Shown here: one piece after another, positions 37,701 through 51,076 of the stretch
Layout: the number at the start of each line of letters is the position of its first letter
Position numbering within the stretch: position 1 is the stretch's first letter
Source of the DNA: Marsupella aquatica
Taxonomy: Eukaryota > Marchantiophyta
Assembly: GCA_973895155.1 (NCBI GenBank)
Contig: OZ316895.1
Coordinates: 20,956,001 to 21,020,000, forward strand
DNA: 64,000 bases
Reading direction: 5' to 3'
Program-made: the position numbers and the translations under genes
Notes under the pieces: generated by a model
Told to the model about the DNA's origin: nothing
The model's database searches: none
What the model saw: only the letters and a program-made list of their open reading frames with translations

Positions 37701-39310
37701 ATGACACGTTTTGAATTGTAGAACACCCCCAAAACAGATTTTTTTTTTAATAATTATTTATTTATTTGCCTTAGATCTTTTTGAATTCTATTCATAAAGA
37801 CAACATATAATTAATAATTATTTGTTGAGGACTTGACAAACACTTGATCCTGTCTGTCCCCAGGCTCGAGGTGATATACATCTTGGCTGCCAAGATATTT
37901 TTGTTTATGCCAAATTAAATGAAAACTGAGTAGATGATCTATTAAGTAGATTCTAGAGGAAAGTACATACTTGTTCAATCGTGCAAGTTTTGTGTTATTA
38001 ATCTACAAAAAAAATCAAAATTTGCCCTGTTTATAAATTTACATATTTATACATTTATTATGGTATTCATGAGTGTTAGCAAATTGACTTTGATTTGATG
38101 TGCGTGTTCAAATCTGCTTTTAGGGTGATATACTGTGTTATCATTAGAAAGAAAAGAACATAGCTAAAGCAGTAGGCAACATAATATATCCAGCCCACAC
38201 TCCACGCGGCAACAGATGCACACACTTCAATGGTCCGTGTCAAAATCTGACACCTTGCTTAACACTTAAGTGCAGAATACAATGTAGAACCAAGCGAGGT
38301 AATTCAATAGATAGGATTCCGTTCAATGAAAGTCAAGCAGACAAAGTCACCTGAGGCCGACAAGCAAAGCCTCCTTGACTGCATCGGTACTGTACCTGGT
38401 CCATTGACGAAGAAACTTCCCCAAATATCGATTACAAATTTATTGTGTGCAGCTGGTTACGTTCTGTGGAGTGAATTTTGTACTACACACGTCTTGCTGG
38501 AGTAGAATATCCTGATCATGAAGTAGTGCTTCCGCTTTCCAAACAGAATTGTAATAATCAGCCGTTGTTCTCTTTGCTAAGTAGGACTATGATTGTCCAT
38601 GCATATTTGAGAAGTATCATAGCTGGTCGGCAACACTCTCTGTGCCACTTCAGAGTAACTTGAGTATGCAGCTTTCATCAACGTGTGTTGTGGGTCTTTC
38701 ATCTTCCTCCTAAAGTGAAAGCTGGAAGCTTCTGTTTTCAGGATCATGACACTTTTCCGTCTGCAGTTTGCCTTATTGCTGAGTTCTAAACTATACAGAT
38801 TGACTGAAGATTACGAACTTTCCATGTCAGGTGACAATTTGAAGGGAACAGGTTTTCTTGGTAAACATCAGCCAAGGAAGTGCACACAGGACAGCATCAT
38901 GAAGGAACATATCATCATGAAGAAAGATGTCTTCAGCTGCCTCAAATCGAGGTTGAAATTCAGCCAGCTGTTACTATCTCCTTATGAGAAAGAAAAACTG
39001 GCTGTCACCAAAACCACACAGATTGCTGTTGCACAATGACCTCACGCCCTCTAATCCATATACCACGAGAGATGGCATGGACAAAGAATGAAAGCTAATT
39101 CACAGGTTGAGAACGGAACGAAAAGCCTCAAATGGAACAGATGTTCACCTCAATACGGATACAATTCCGCAAGGATCCATGAGACTTTACAGTTCATAGA
39201 TTCAGAAGTTTCTAGAGCCGTGGGAGTTGTGGATTGGTGCAAAAACGGATTTGTGATCGGAGCGTATTTACAGAGGCAGGTTGTGTTGGCCTACAACGAA
39301 GGGTGTGAGG
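34727..39310. other. Gene-poor region downstream of sucrose-phosphate synthase
   Basis: Contains one GC-rich patch (about 35040-35220) and long AT-rich stretches. The SINE at 36.99-37.63 kb is listed separately. The last ~600 bp, including an open frame at 38746-39039 on the opposite strand, are probably 3' flank or UTR of the synthase gene. No gene was recognised. Confidence 0.5.
36990..37625 (+). mobile_element. tRNA-derived SINE-like element with repeated 3' region
   Basis: An A-box-like tggctctgatcagtggg (37004-37020) and a B-box-like gttcaatcac (37054-37063) are spaced about as in a tRNA gene. A tRNA-unrelated body follows (ctgggtcctgttggatcc, ttgtcc, ggctac, ataaaattgcatg). It ends in an A-rich tail after ctttcaaggcaaaa. 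The body module occurs about three times between 37190 and 37600, so this is a composite or tandemly amplified copy. The second copy at 52.44 kb shares boxes and body. Confidence 0.7.
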
Positions 39311-42300
39311 TCAGGCCATAAAATTCAGCTTCTTTAGAGCAGCTGAGATCTGGTCCACAGCACTGTCTGTGGTGAGAATATATGGGCTCTCTGCGGGTAT
39401 CACGTCACCTTTATGGTACGTGCATGTGCTCCCTGCACGGAGAAGCCTTTCAGAACCACCCGTCACAACCCCCTTCAGCACAATCGTCTTATGGGTGCCC
39501 GAAATCAAATCCTCGTAGTCTGTATCTCCAGTCTCTCCAACAACCACACACATGTTGGCAACATCGAGGCCCCATCGCACAAACAAGTACCTACAATCAT
39601 TCAAAGGATAAACATGTCAAATGAGAAGGCAATGAACGGAAGAAAATAATGCACTCATCAGAAGTAATTTTCGTGTGTTTGAAATTATTAACCAATGAGG
39701 GAAGCAAATGAAAAGATGGCGATGCTTAACCCGCAACGTAAATGTAAAATGTGATCAAAGCCAACCTTTGCCAGAGAAGAAGGAACAGGAGTTGAAGACA
39801 ACAAGAGATCTATGAAACAAACGTCAGCCTAGGAAGCATTCTTGCAGCAGGGTGAAGTTAGACGAAAACCCAAACACGCTCCAAATTCTAAATGGCCTCA
39901 AAAGACATCACCTGAGTGCCTGAGCGCGAGATGCGAGTAGGGGGATGACTCGCATTCTGGTCTCATTCTGGCAGTACATCACATGGCATCTCAAACCTCT
40001 TTGCCTCAGTCGCTGTCGTATGTGGTACACAGGTGGTGCCTGTATAGTTCGTTTCTGGTTAGCAACATCTAGAGTTGTATCCCTTTTGAAAAATTAATGT
40101 TAAAATCCCTTTGCCTGAGATCCAATGACCCAAAACATCCAACCACTACTCATTGTTTACTACTAAAACGTGATTCAGCTACCGGAGCTTGATTGACGTC
40201 TTCTGCAGTTTGATGGTGTAGAGATTTTCTGATTGGACATCGTCGCAGATTGACTAGGATCTTGATCTAAATTAATGGTAGTGTAGTATTGTGTGTTCCC
40301 TTCAGCTCTGATGATAAGATATTAAATGATATGAATGACCACTTGTCTCCAAGAGTTGAGAAACTGATTAAGGACTTCTTTCAGTGTATTGACGGGATTA
40401 GTGCAAGCGTCGTGAAGTACTGTACTTTCATAACTAAAATCTGCTGCCGGTAACCACACATCAGAATGTGATAGTATACTCTGTGCACTCAATGATGTAA
40501 ATAAAATAACAAATTTATCATGGTATGGAGTGATTTCGTAATTCCCTGCCAGTCATCACAAATCTATAGTATACTGTGTGCACTCAATGATTTAAATAAA
40601 ATAATGAAATTTATCATGGTATGGAGTGATTTCGTGAGCATATATGTCATATGTTTGATGTGCAATTACAGGGAGGGACACACTAAATTCCCTGCTGGTA
40701 ATCACACATCAAAATGTGCTGCATTCAATGATTGAAAGAAAAAAACTAGGGTTATCACGGTATGCAGGGGTATCGTACATCATATTCACTTGCACGTCAC
40801 CGGTGACAGAAGATTTGAGTACGTACAAAAGACGGTTGAACAACTTTGTAGACGAAGCAATGCGTGTTGACCGACTCTTCATCTTCGACGAGAGCTCGCT
40901 GGCTTTTCTCCTCACCGATCTCCTCAGGTGCGGTCACTTTCTGCAGAGTTTTTTTCAACCCAACTCCACCCCATCTATAGTCAATGTGGTCATTGTAATT
41001 CGGATCCGCCTGCAGAGAGCTTTCTGTCCCATACTCCTCGTTCCCGGAAACTGGGTAACGCAGCTCACTACCACTGCCAACGACAACGGCATCGAAATCA
41101 TGTACCGAAATTCCTCCCGAACTCAATACGTTTAACACTTCAACTGCCGAGAGCGATGTAGACAGGATGAAGCCAGTTGAGCGTGCGGTACTATCTGTCC
41201 GCGCAGCCTTGAAAATATCTTGGATCAGTTTACAGAACGAGCCTGTGGCTTTCCCCGTGGTATCGTAGCTATCGATTGCGATGACCACCAAGCGCTTCCT
41301 CTTCCGAAGGGTAGAGACTTTGCTAGTAAGATTGACACTCCCGGTAGAGCTCAACCCACTGACTGTCCTTTTGAGCGCCTCTTGCTGAGGCTCCATCCGT
41401 CCCTGATTCTTCTTTCCAGTTGGTTTCGCATGCTGTTGCTGCTGTTGGTTTCCCCCGGTTCCAACATCTTCGGCATAGTTGGCCAAAATTTTCTCTATAT
41501 CCAAAGTGTTCGTTTTGTCACCGTCCAAAGAGAGGCGTAGAGAGATGTCCCCCAAGTCCCGCAGAGAGTCACTTTGTGAGTCGACGTCGTCTGTGTTTGC
41601 TTCGTCTGTGTTGTCATTCTGCCAGAGGGGATGCCTCATGCGACATTGAGCTATCTTGGAGAGGTATGTCCGACAGTGCTCTGGCCAGGAGTAACAATGA
41701 ATGTTCTTCAATCCGTTGCGTCGGCAATCGGTCCACAGAGTGCGATCACTCACGAGCGTTAGCAATGCATCGGCGATTTCCTTTTGGTTGTGTGGATCTA
41801 CGAGCAACCCATTACTAAGCGCCTGCATCAGCACGATTCTTTGGGTTGGTGATGGATGCTGTCTAATTTAGAGAAACAAGTAATGAAGTGGAAAGAAGCC
41901 GCACCAAGAAAAATGCCAGGGTTGTGAACAAGACTCCCACGAACTAATCATAACTGGGAGAATGCACGAAAAATAGAAAACAGATAGATGCCAAACAGTC
42001 CGCACTAATGATGCCATTAGAAAGGTCAGCCACACCTCGTACATAGCTACAGAGATGCAGACGATCAAGACACAAGGTGGTTCAAGAGGCTCCACCTTTT
42101 GAATGTCAACTGGGCCACCGTTCTTAGTGGCGACCATCGGCAACCCGTGTGCTGCAGCCTGGCGGGGCACAATAACCCACAATAGAGAAGATTAGTCTTC
42201 TGTGAAAAGGACTGTCTTGTTCTTCGTGTAAATAGAGCGATGTGGAGGCAACCTTCGACTTTCTATAACTCTGTTTGTCTAGACTGGCCAGCTGACTTCA

Positions 42301-45300
42301 TGACTCTTTGGATTGCATGATCATGCTGGCCGTCAGCCTGGTTTGGAAAGATAGTCAGGATGTATAGAAGTGGTGTGAAAATGAGTACCTCGATGAGGGT
42401 AAGCCCAAAGGGCTCCACCAAAGCCGGGTTGATGAATACCCCCTGATTAGTACAAACCACAGGCAGTAAAATGTTATCATGCTGGCAGACTAATCATAGT
42501 GAGACGTCCAGATTTCCGGTTGGCTGTTGGAAATCTCAATCCAATAAACTGACTTGAGAATCACAGATAAGTACAAGACTCGACCGGAGTATCTTTACTA
42601 GACTGAGGAAGAAAATATGCTCATGTGCGGTGCTGAGAGGAGTCTCAGGTCTCCTGGCAGCGAATTCAGATATTTAACAGTTCAACATTTGAATCCTTTC
42701 GGACCTTGGTCTTCGCTGCAAGACGGTAAATTTCTGGCACGTCGGACTGCGTATGATGTTTGGGATATGCCACTTGTCCATACAAATCGTACTTGTCAAT
42801 AAGCTTCAAGACATGCAGAAGAACGTTGGCGTTGCCTCCCGACATGCTGTCGATGTCATCGCGATTCCCCATGATCAGAGTCTACATCCAATCACAAATC
42901 AGGATGAGTTGATGGAAGTCCGACCCGCGAGACAACGTCATCGATTGATAGCAGCACTGTACATTTGTCGATGTGCAAGAAGAAAAACTAAATTTGCTCT
43001 TTCACAACTGGCAAATCCTCATGACAGATTACAGAGTGCCGAGCTGTTAATGACCCTACCAGATTTGCTAGCTCGCGCAATGGACGACACTCTCCGAAAG
43101 CGACGAGCAATTTGGAGATGTTTTTCTTCGGATCCGGACGGGCTAATGCCAAAATCATGGGCTTGTGGGGGTTGTTCAAGAACCGCGTTATCTGCTCGAC
43201 AAAAGTTGGGACTGTTAGCAAATTACCCGATGGAATCTCAATATCTACAAATTCTGAGGAATGGAAGATAATGGAAATCATTGAGAATGGTTCGCAAGAG
43301 ATCTTGGATAGATATTATTCATTCGAGGATTCGGAAGCTCCATGGGGAATTGAATACCTCTCCCCATATCTGGGGTTCTGCTCTTGGAGACGCTGGCGGG
43401 ACGAGTGTTGCATCTGCATTGGTGATAGCTAGAGAGTCGACATCGTCAACTAAATCGCTTGTGTCCTGCACTATGACATTGCTGAAGTCCATCCCAGGTG
43501 GTATAACCTGCATTTAATCGTGAAATGGGTCATATTCGCGGAGGTGGGCACATATCAATCAGGCAATGGCTTCAGTTGACTTGTGATTGAGATCACTGAG
43601 GTATGGACAGTGGAGACCTTTCCTCTCGGGAGGAATTGGCGAAAAGGGAAAGGGCTTCGTAGTTCAATACTAGTCTATCGTCAACATAGAATTGGAAGCC
43701 ACCTACGTCTAAGTGGGCATTCATTAGGCAATGACGAAAACAATGTTGCGATAGAATAGGGCTTGTCTCACTAACAACCTGCTAAAATCGCTCTCCTTCT
43801 TGCTAGGTCTCCATGTCTCTTAGCTAAATTTCAGTTCAATTCAAATCAATTTAATTTCGAGTAGTAAAAGTCAATTCATTTCAATTGAGTTGTTTCCATT
43901 GAAACTTCTTACGAACAATTCCATGAAACGGGAATTATGACCAAATTGGGGAATCCGCGGGTTCTAATATTTAAGTTCATACAACTCTGTGACCTCTTTT
44001 TCTAATTCAACTCAATCTTGTTCCACTAAAATGAATTAAATTCAACAGGATTCACTTCCAACACAATTTCTTTCTATCTGAAGCTTTCTGACGATGCACA
44101 GCTGAAAAGCGATGGCGAAAACTATCCAGCGGCATGAAAAAGCTAAAACTGACAAGAGAGAGATTCGTGGGCAAGTAGTTATAGTACGTACAACCATGCG
44201 AGGCATATAGCGGCCATGATTGCTGATCTTACGACGCGCCCGTCCCCTTAGAGCCCTCTCAGTTTTCACATTGAATCCGTCATAGAGACCCCACTGTTCT
44301 TCGATTTCCTGCCTTGTACTAGTTATCACGAGCTCCGCAGCGTCCAATGACAGCTCCTCGGCCTCGATCCGGCGCATGATTCTATAGTTGCGATTTATGT
44401 TGTCCCTCGACTCTCTCCCTTTGAGAAGCTGCTCGAGCTTATTGCGACCGAGTGAGTGACCCGTCAGGACCATGGGAACATCCAGAGCGCCGGACAGGAG
44501 GGCCGCGCTGTCTCCGGCATCGGCATAATGACCGTGAATCACATGAGGCCACACCAGCTCCCCTCCAGCTATCTGCTCCCCCAGAACTTTGGCCATATTT
44601 AAGACATGGGACAGCGACCCGTCCACAAACTCTTGGATATAAGGCCAGAGTAGCTCCTTGCGGATGTATTGATCTCTCGGGCCAAAGGGGATGCGAACAA
44701 TGTACGCTCCACTGCTCTCTCCGCACTCTCCATCTTCATCATAAGAGCTTGCCGCGAGCATTTCCGTGGGCTCCGCGTAACTCCAGTCCACCTTCGGATC
44801 GCAAATTTGTCGTGTAAACAAGTCTACGCGATACACTTCGGGCATCAACGCTAGTGCCTTGGCGAGCTCCACGACGTACTTCACCTATGGATTTACATTT
44901 AATACACAAACAGCAGTTGTAGTAAGAATTCCACGATCTCAAAAATAAAACGTGGCAAGACTTGAAGTGCTTACGTCACAAATTGAGCTTCACAATTCTA
45001 ATATAAAGTCTTTGAATGTACAAATTTAAGAACTCTTTAACACATATCATTCGAGATATCATTGGGGGACGGTTCATATTGATAGAATGTCATGATGGTA
45101 AAAATCAATATTACAAAGAAACTCCCGTTGCCTAGGCCTGGGAAATGGGAAGGAGACGAGAACACTGCATTCGTTATGACCAGATGAGATGAGATATAAG
45201 AATTTATTTGGCGTATTGCATTCTCGACCGCTTTATTCTTAGTCCGTAATCAAATAACCTTCAAAGATCAAACGGAGAAATGATGGAGAGGGAAGCCGGA

Positions 45301-47819
45301 TGAGTGCAGGAAGCAGAGACACTGGTGCTTTGCACTGACCTGTCCGCCTGTGTCCGAATCGCGACCCAGCTCCATGTTGTCACCTCGAACCAAGCCATGC
45401 AAGCTGCATCAGAGGATATCCGACACATTATCAGTATAAAGTTCGACACTCCATAGAAAGAGGCCATGTAGGCAGTAACTTCAGACTGCTGGCTGAACCT
45501 GTGGGAAAGCTCAGTCTTCCAAATCACAGAACTAGAGTTGGGTATCCGATTCATTGTTACGCGTAAAACTTTCTAAACGGTGGCCGAGGAACATTCTCTC
45601 AACTGGAGGGAACACCCTCTGCCGTGCGTTCGGCCATTCATCCGTGCGAGCAAGTGTGGCGATCTCGGGTGCCACGATCAAAGTACAGCTTAATTCGTTC
45701 TGGCCCCGTCTTACAACTGTCCAACCAAAACTAGTAAAGGGATTCGAGCCCAATTTTGCTGAAAATGCATGATCGCAGTGGGATACAAAATTTCCTGATA
45801 GAACATAGCTAAGTAAAACTTTACGTCAACAAGAATGAGCTCCGTAAACAACCCAATGCATAGTGAATAACGTCTTCAAGTAGTACAGTACAGTCATCCA
45901 ACCTATACATGAATACCCTGGACTGAAATGAATCATCTAACGAATCAGGGTATTCAAGTTGCTCAAATTGTTCGAGAAGAAAACAACATCCAATTTGATT
46001 CTTTCTTAATAATTCAGGACCACTGGAACAAGTATCTTTAATATATCCAAATGAGTGTCGCAACATTTCTCAATAGCTCTACGCCGAGGACTTTTCTGAC
46101 CGTTCCCTCATGTCAGTGGAGTCAAATAACGTACAATGGCAGACAATCGCATCTAAGGACTGTAAAATTTATCAGAAAGTGAGTGCAGGGCCCAACTGGC
46201 AGGAAAATGTTACCTAATCAAGACCATGTACAGTTTTTTCGCTTGCTTAGCCGGGGCCGTCGTTGCCGAAGAGCTTTGTTGGGCAGGAGATTCACGACCT
46301 TCTACAATAGTCTTCAATTCAGGTGCCGCGTCACTCTTCTCCTTTTCTCCTTCTGAAAGATCTTCGCACGACATCTCGTCGGACACCTCTTTCAGCTGAC
46401 TTTGCCGCTCGACGTGACGCTGGGCCATTCGTTGTGCGTCGTCCCATTCCATCTGGTGGACATTGCAAGAAATCGACCCACCGAGCTGCGTTACAAATTC
46501 GCCGTGTTGTACCTCAAGGCTCAAATTTCTAATTTCACGACCTTCTTCGCATTGAGCAGAAGAGAAGCAATAGTTCTACTGGCAGACGTGCTGAGGTCAT
46601 AGTTCGTTTAAATACTCTTGTTACTGCGTATAGGTCTATGATAGATCAATACTAGCTTAGTGACTACCAGACTTCGAGATTTCGTGATTTATTGGGTTCA
46701 CGTTCTTTTAAGTGTGAGTTACGTTGAAAGAAGACCGTCGGGAGAGCTCCTTCTCCTTGAGCTTGCTGTCGAGAGACGCTAAGGCACGCTGTCACAAATC
46801 ACAGTTGTTTCTTCAGAGATCTTTCAGCTAGTACAGTAATAGTGCCAGTTAACTGTTACGATATGTAGACACAGGATCTCAATGAGCACTGAGGATCACG
46901 TAGCAAAGTTCCAATCGTACAGGACGCTTTCGATTATCGTTTATTGGCTGTTGCTTTCATTATGACCATCCCGTTTCAACTCGAGTCGAACTCTAAGAGA
47001 CAGCGATGGCGAGGGAAATTGCCAGCTTTAAATTGGACAGGAATACATTGATTTGTAGTTTTTAATTTTCAAGATGCCCGTAGATAGACAAGTGAGCAAT
47101 ATTTTGACAACAGATTCACAAAAACCCATGTCAATTGCTAATTTTTCGACGAGAAGTGCCTACATGGATCGGCGTGCTTTCAAACAATGCGAAAGTGTCC
47201 CGAACGTGATTAAAAGCTATCGATCGGCAGAGAAGGGCAGGAAATTATGTAGAGCTTGTTGCCTGCTCGAGGGGACTGATCCTAAGCAAAGATTAGCCTC
47301 CACTAGAACACTGGTCTGGGACTCAAAAGAGACTCCCTTAGCGACACAGAATGAACGGCAGACCTGTTTCTTCTTGCGTGCAATGTGCCATATCCTCCAG
47401 CACAAATACTCCATTCTGCTGCCTCGTTCTTGACAGTATTTCGCGGCGGACACCTGTCCCCCAAGTAAGAGCGTTGGAAGCAAACACAAAGATGTAAACG
47501 GCGAGATCACTCGAAACCAGTGTTGAAAATTAAATGCTATGACAAAGCAACCAAATCAACGGACATTGGTCAATTTCATTCCGTGGTAGCATCCAGTTCG
47601 CTGTGAAATATTCTGTGTTGACGAAATTGTCACCTTGACCCAGGTGCGGTAAAGCTCAGCATCATCGTGTTCTGTCACTTCATTTACGAAGTACTTCGCT
47701 GCCGTTAGGTCCTCTTTGCCTGCATCGATTGCAGTCGAGTTTCGACTAATGTCATCTGTCCCAGCTCCACTATCAAGAATTGCATCCAAATACCCGCTAA
47801 TCCACTCGTTCCCCGCCAT
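39311..47819 (-). CDS. SPS: Sucrose-phosphate synthase
   Basis: Makes sucrose-6-phosphate from UDP-glucose and fructose-6-phosphate in the cytosol. Thirteen exons join in phase into 1083 residues: 47634-47819, 47364-47453, 46214-46452, 45340-45403, 44192-44884, 43358-43507, 43060-43191, 42705-42881, 42389-42442, 42096-42158, 40827-41822, 39912-40039, 39311-39590. Residues 1-~165 form the plant N-terminal extension ([25 protein letters not shown]). The glycosyltransferase part begins KKLYMVLIS with [20 protein letters not shown]. It includes [33 protein letters not shown] and the E-x7-E motif (587-595). The C-terminal phosphatase-like region (from ~residue 740 to the end) has [13 protein letters not shown] and [18 protein letters not shown]; catalytic Asp spacing of a true phosphatase is not evident. 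A short poly-Q (GGNQQQQQ) lies in the linker. Length is slightly above the usual ~1050. Start ATG 47819 matches the family N-terminus. Introns 2 and 3 (~900 and ~810 bp) hold nothing recognisable. Confidence 0.95.
40447..40720. repeat. Direct repeats within an SPS intron
   Basis: A 95-bp unit (tagtatact-tgtgcactcaatgat...) starts at 40472 and 40567. Flanking ggtaa-cacacatca-aatgtg words occur at about 40450 and 40695. Related words appear inverted near 53310-53345 and direct near 52730-52890, so this is a dispersed element fragment inserted in the 40040-40826 intron. Confidence 0.65.
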
Positions 47820-49799
47820 GTAAGCTCGTGCACGGCCTCCTCCTTGGTCTCCTCTTTGTTGATTGCGAGTTTTTTCTTTCAGAAATGGCAACCGGCCAAT
47901 ATAAAATTGATATGTTGCTGCCGTTCAAAATCTCCACAACACTGCCGCTCTTTCGACTTGGTTTGATTTCCTTTCCAGTGCCACTTCCTTTTGGCGCAGC
48001 CCGCAGGATCGAGAGTACTTTGAGCTGTTCGCCAGAAACAATGGTCAGATTTGTTTTAGTAGATTTTGAATCATCACGCATTTTCGTCATCGAAATTACA
48101 GCTAATTCGTTTCTCTAGGACCTACTAATGAAGATATCTCAAATCACATTGCAAACCGTGGAGAAGTTTCGCCCGACAGCGAACAATGTGCCTTTAGCTC
48201 ACAAAAATGCGATGTTAATCAGCGACAAACAGATGGCATCATACGAAGAGGAAGGTCTTAAAATTGAGGTTAAACAAGCTGCCAGACGAAAAAAAAACCC
48301 CGTAATCGACCGCAACAGTCTGTCCGCTCGATTTCACGAGGGACACGAATCTACTACAATGCGAACATCTGCCCCTTGTGCTGCAACGTTGCAACAACGA
48401 AAAACTTGGAAGATTACTTTTACAATTCCGAAGCCTCGCCTAAATCTTTTGAAACCATGGAAAAGGTCAGACCGACGTTCCCATTTAGCATCTTCTCTTC
48501 TCCAAACGCACAGAACAAAGGATTGGAGGATCCTGCTCTATCTCCTATCGAGTCGTTCAGTCGTTCAGGCAATTCCGAACCCCGCCTTAAACATCTTGAT
48601 AGAAAATCGAAAAGATCCGCGTGCACTTCCCGTTCCTCCCTCACGGAAAGTATAAAAAGAATGACCAATCTAAATTGAGTTCGTGTGCCTCATTTCATTA
48701 ATCTCTCTGTCCGTCGTCAAGGGCAAAGCAGCAAAGCTCAAGTATCGCTGATTGTTTTAGCAACTCCGTCACCCCGCCGAGAATAGAAACTAAACATCGC
48801 CAAGTACACAAAAAGGATCCGAAAGTCATTCCTCTCCCTCTGTTTTATCACTTCCCAGAGAACAACCAGAGACGAAAACAAAATCGAGTTCCTTCCTGCG
48901 CTCTCTCTCCATCTTTCCATCTCCGTTTCCCTCTCTCAAAATATGTACGTTCAAATCATACATACCACAGATAAAACGTACCCGCTGCACTCAATAGCCG
49001 AATTCTGCCAGCGGCAGGCAGCACTGTACTGTAATTATCTCACGACGATCTTTTTGCTCGCTCGCTCGCCCGAAACGCGATGTTGAGCAGCAGCGCAAGT
49101 AATGCCATGCCTGCCTCCTTCGTCCCATTGGAATTGAGGACCGAGTATCTTTCGTCGTGAGGATTTCTTAGCGTTGAAGTTGGAAAGAATTTGGAGAAAA
49201 TTCCTTGCTCGCGCGGGAGAGCTTGTTTGCAACCGAGGAGGAATGACCACTGGCAGAAGCAGCAGCAAACGAATGCCCTGTCTGCCTCGTTCCTCCCGAT
49301 GGAAATTGAGACCTCCTGTGTCTGTCTTCGCAAGCACTCCGTAGCGATTACTCTGAAATTTGATTGGTCGACTAACTGACTGATTCATCGACTAGACTGC
49401 TCTGCTCTGTCTAATGTCACGTCAATCTACTTTAGCATATCGTAATTGCCACATACAGAGCAAGGATGATAGAAACGACGACTATAACGACGATGATGAT
49501 GAAGAGCAGCAGCACAATGGATGTCCTGGCTTCCTCCTCCGATGGAACGACGGCCTTAAACGTCTGCCTGCCGTTGCAATGAAAGTTGTAGGACTCCGAG
49601 GATTGATATTATTGATTGACTGAGTGAGTAATTGACTGAGCCTGTCTGTAACGTCATGACCATCTTCTTGCTTGCTTGCTCGCTCGGCAGAGCCGGAACA
49701 AGAGGGCGTGTTCGCTACCGATGAGGGATGAAGAGCAGAAGCTGAAGCAGCAGCAGCACAATGTAAGCCTCGTGTCCGTCCGAAGAGGTTGCCGCGGTG
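47820..49799. other. SPS 5' flank
   Basis: Expected to hold the SPS 5' UTR and promoter. Several overlapping open frames lie on both strands (47.8-48.7 kb), including an ATG-initiated 175-codon plus-strand frame at 48128-48655 and a second, more coding-like frame at about 48290-48678. None has a domain I know. From 49.04 to 49.79 kb there are three degenerate ~220-bp units with gctcgctcg, gagcagcagc and tgcctgcc words, apparently forerunners of the satellite array that follows. Confidence 0.45.
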
Positions 49800-50840
49800 A
49801 CCAAGTTTGAACGCATTGGGAGGGCTGAAGGGATCTTTAGTTGATTGATTTTGACTGATTTTCGCCCCTCGCTCGACTCCACTGCACCGTTGTGGTTGCT
49901 GACCAAGTTTGAACGCATTGGGAGGGCTGGAGCGATCTTCAGTGGATTGATTTGACTGGTTTTCGCCCCTCGCTCGGCTCCACTGCACCGTCGTGGTTGC
50001 TGACCAAATTTGAAAGCATTGAGAGGGCTGGAGCGATCTTTAATGGATTGATTTGACTGATTTTTGCCCTTCGCTCGACTCCACTGCACCGTCGTGGTTG
50101 CTGACCAAATTTGAAAGCATTGAGAGGGCTGGAGCGATCTTTAATGGATTGATTTGACTGATTTTCGCCCTTGGCTCGACTCCACTGCACCGTTGTGGTT
50201 GCTGACCAAGCTCGAACGCATTGAGAGTGCTGGAGCGATCTTTAGTGGATTGATTTTGACTGATTTTCGCCCCTGCTCGACTCCACACCAAGTTTGAACG
50301 CATTGAGAGGGCTGGAGCGATCTTTAATGGATTGATTGGACTGATTTTCGCCCTTCGCTCGACTCCACTGCACCGTTGTGGTTGCTGACCAAGTTCGAAC
50401 GCATTGAGAGTGCTGGAGCGATATTTAGTGGATTGATTTTGACTGATTTTCGCCCCTCGCTCGACTCCACACCAAGTTTGAACGCATTGAGAGGGCTGGA
50501 GCGATCTTTAATGGATTGATTGGACTGATTTTCGCCCTTCGCTCGACTCCACTGCACCGTTGTGGTTGCTGACCAAGTTCGAACGCATTGAGAGTGCTGG
50601 AGCGATATTTAGTGGATTGATTTTGACTGATTTTCGCCCCTCGCTCGACTCCACACCAAGTTTGAACGCATTGAGAGGGCTGGAGCGATCTTTAGTGGAT
50701 TGATTTTGACTGATTTTCGCCCCTCGCTCGACTCCACACCAAGTTTGAACGCATTGAGAGGGCAGGAGCGACCTTCAGTGGATTGATTTTAACTGATTTT
50801 CGCCCCTCGCTCGACTCCACTGCACCGTTGTGGTTGCTGT
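49800..50840. repeat. Satellite array of 11 monomers in two lengths with dimer structure
   Basis: Monomers start (accaagtttgaacgcattg type) at 49800, 49902, 50003, 50104, 50205, 50287, 50388, 50471, 50572, 50655 and 50738. Lengths are ~101 bp or ~82-83 bp; the short form lacks the actgcaccgttgtggttgctg end. Long and short units alternate from 50205, and 50388-50571 and 50572-50754 look like a repeated 184-bp dimer. Minus-strand open frames through the array are repeat by-products. Confidence 0.93.
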
Positions 50841-51076
50841 TGTGGTGCGCACGAAGGCGCTGGAACGGACGCGACGGGACTGGAAGTGATCGACTTGCGT
50901 ACGAAGGAATCGAATAATGAGAGACGAGACGAGACGAGACAGGACACGAAGGACGGGAGAGAAATCCCTATTGAAAAGACGAGGCGAAACAGGACATGAA
51001 GGGCGGGACGGGATGGGATGGGAACAGCGGTGCTACTAAGGGCTAGGTTCCATGGGCCAGGAATACAATCACTCCC

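Noticed and set aside
38746-39039. 97-codon plus-strand frame downstream of SPS
   Set aside because: It lies antisense to the likely SPS 3' UTR and has no domain or homologue that I know.
39979-39994. ggcatctcaaacctc resembling a MITE end
   Set aside because: It lies inside SPS exon 12 and is fully explained as coding sequence (RGLRCH on the minus strand).
44439-44817. Long frames on both strands overlapping SPS exon 5
   Set aside because: They are shadows of the 231-codon exon in other frames.
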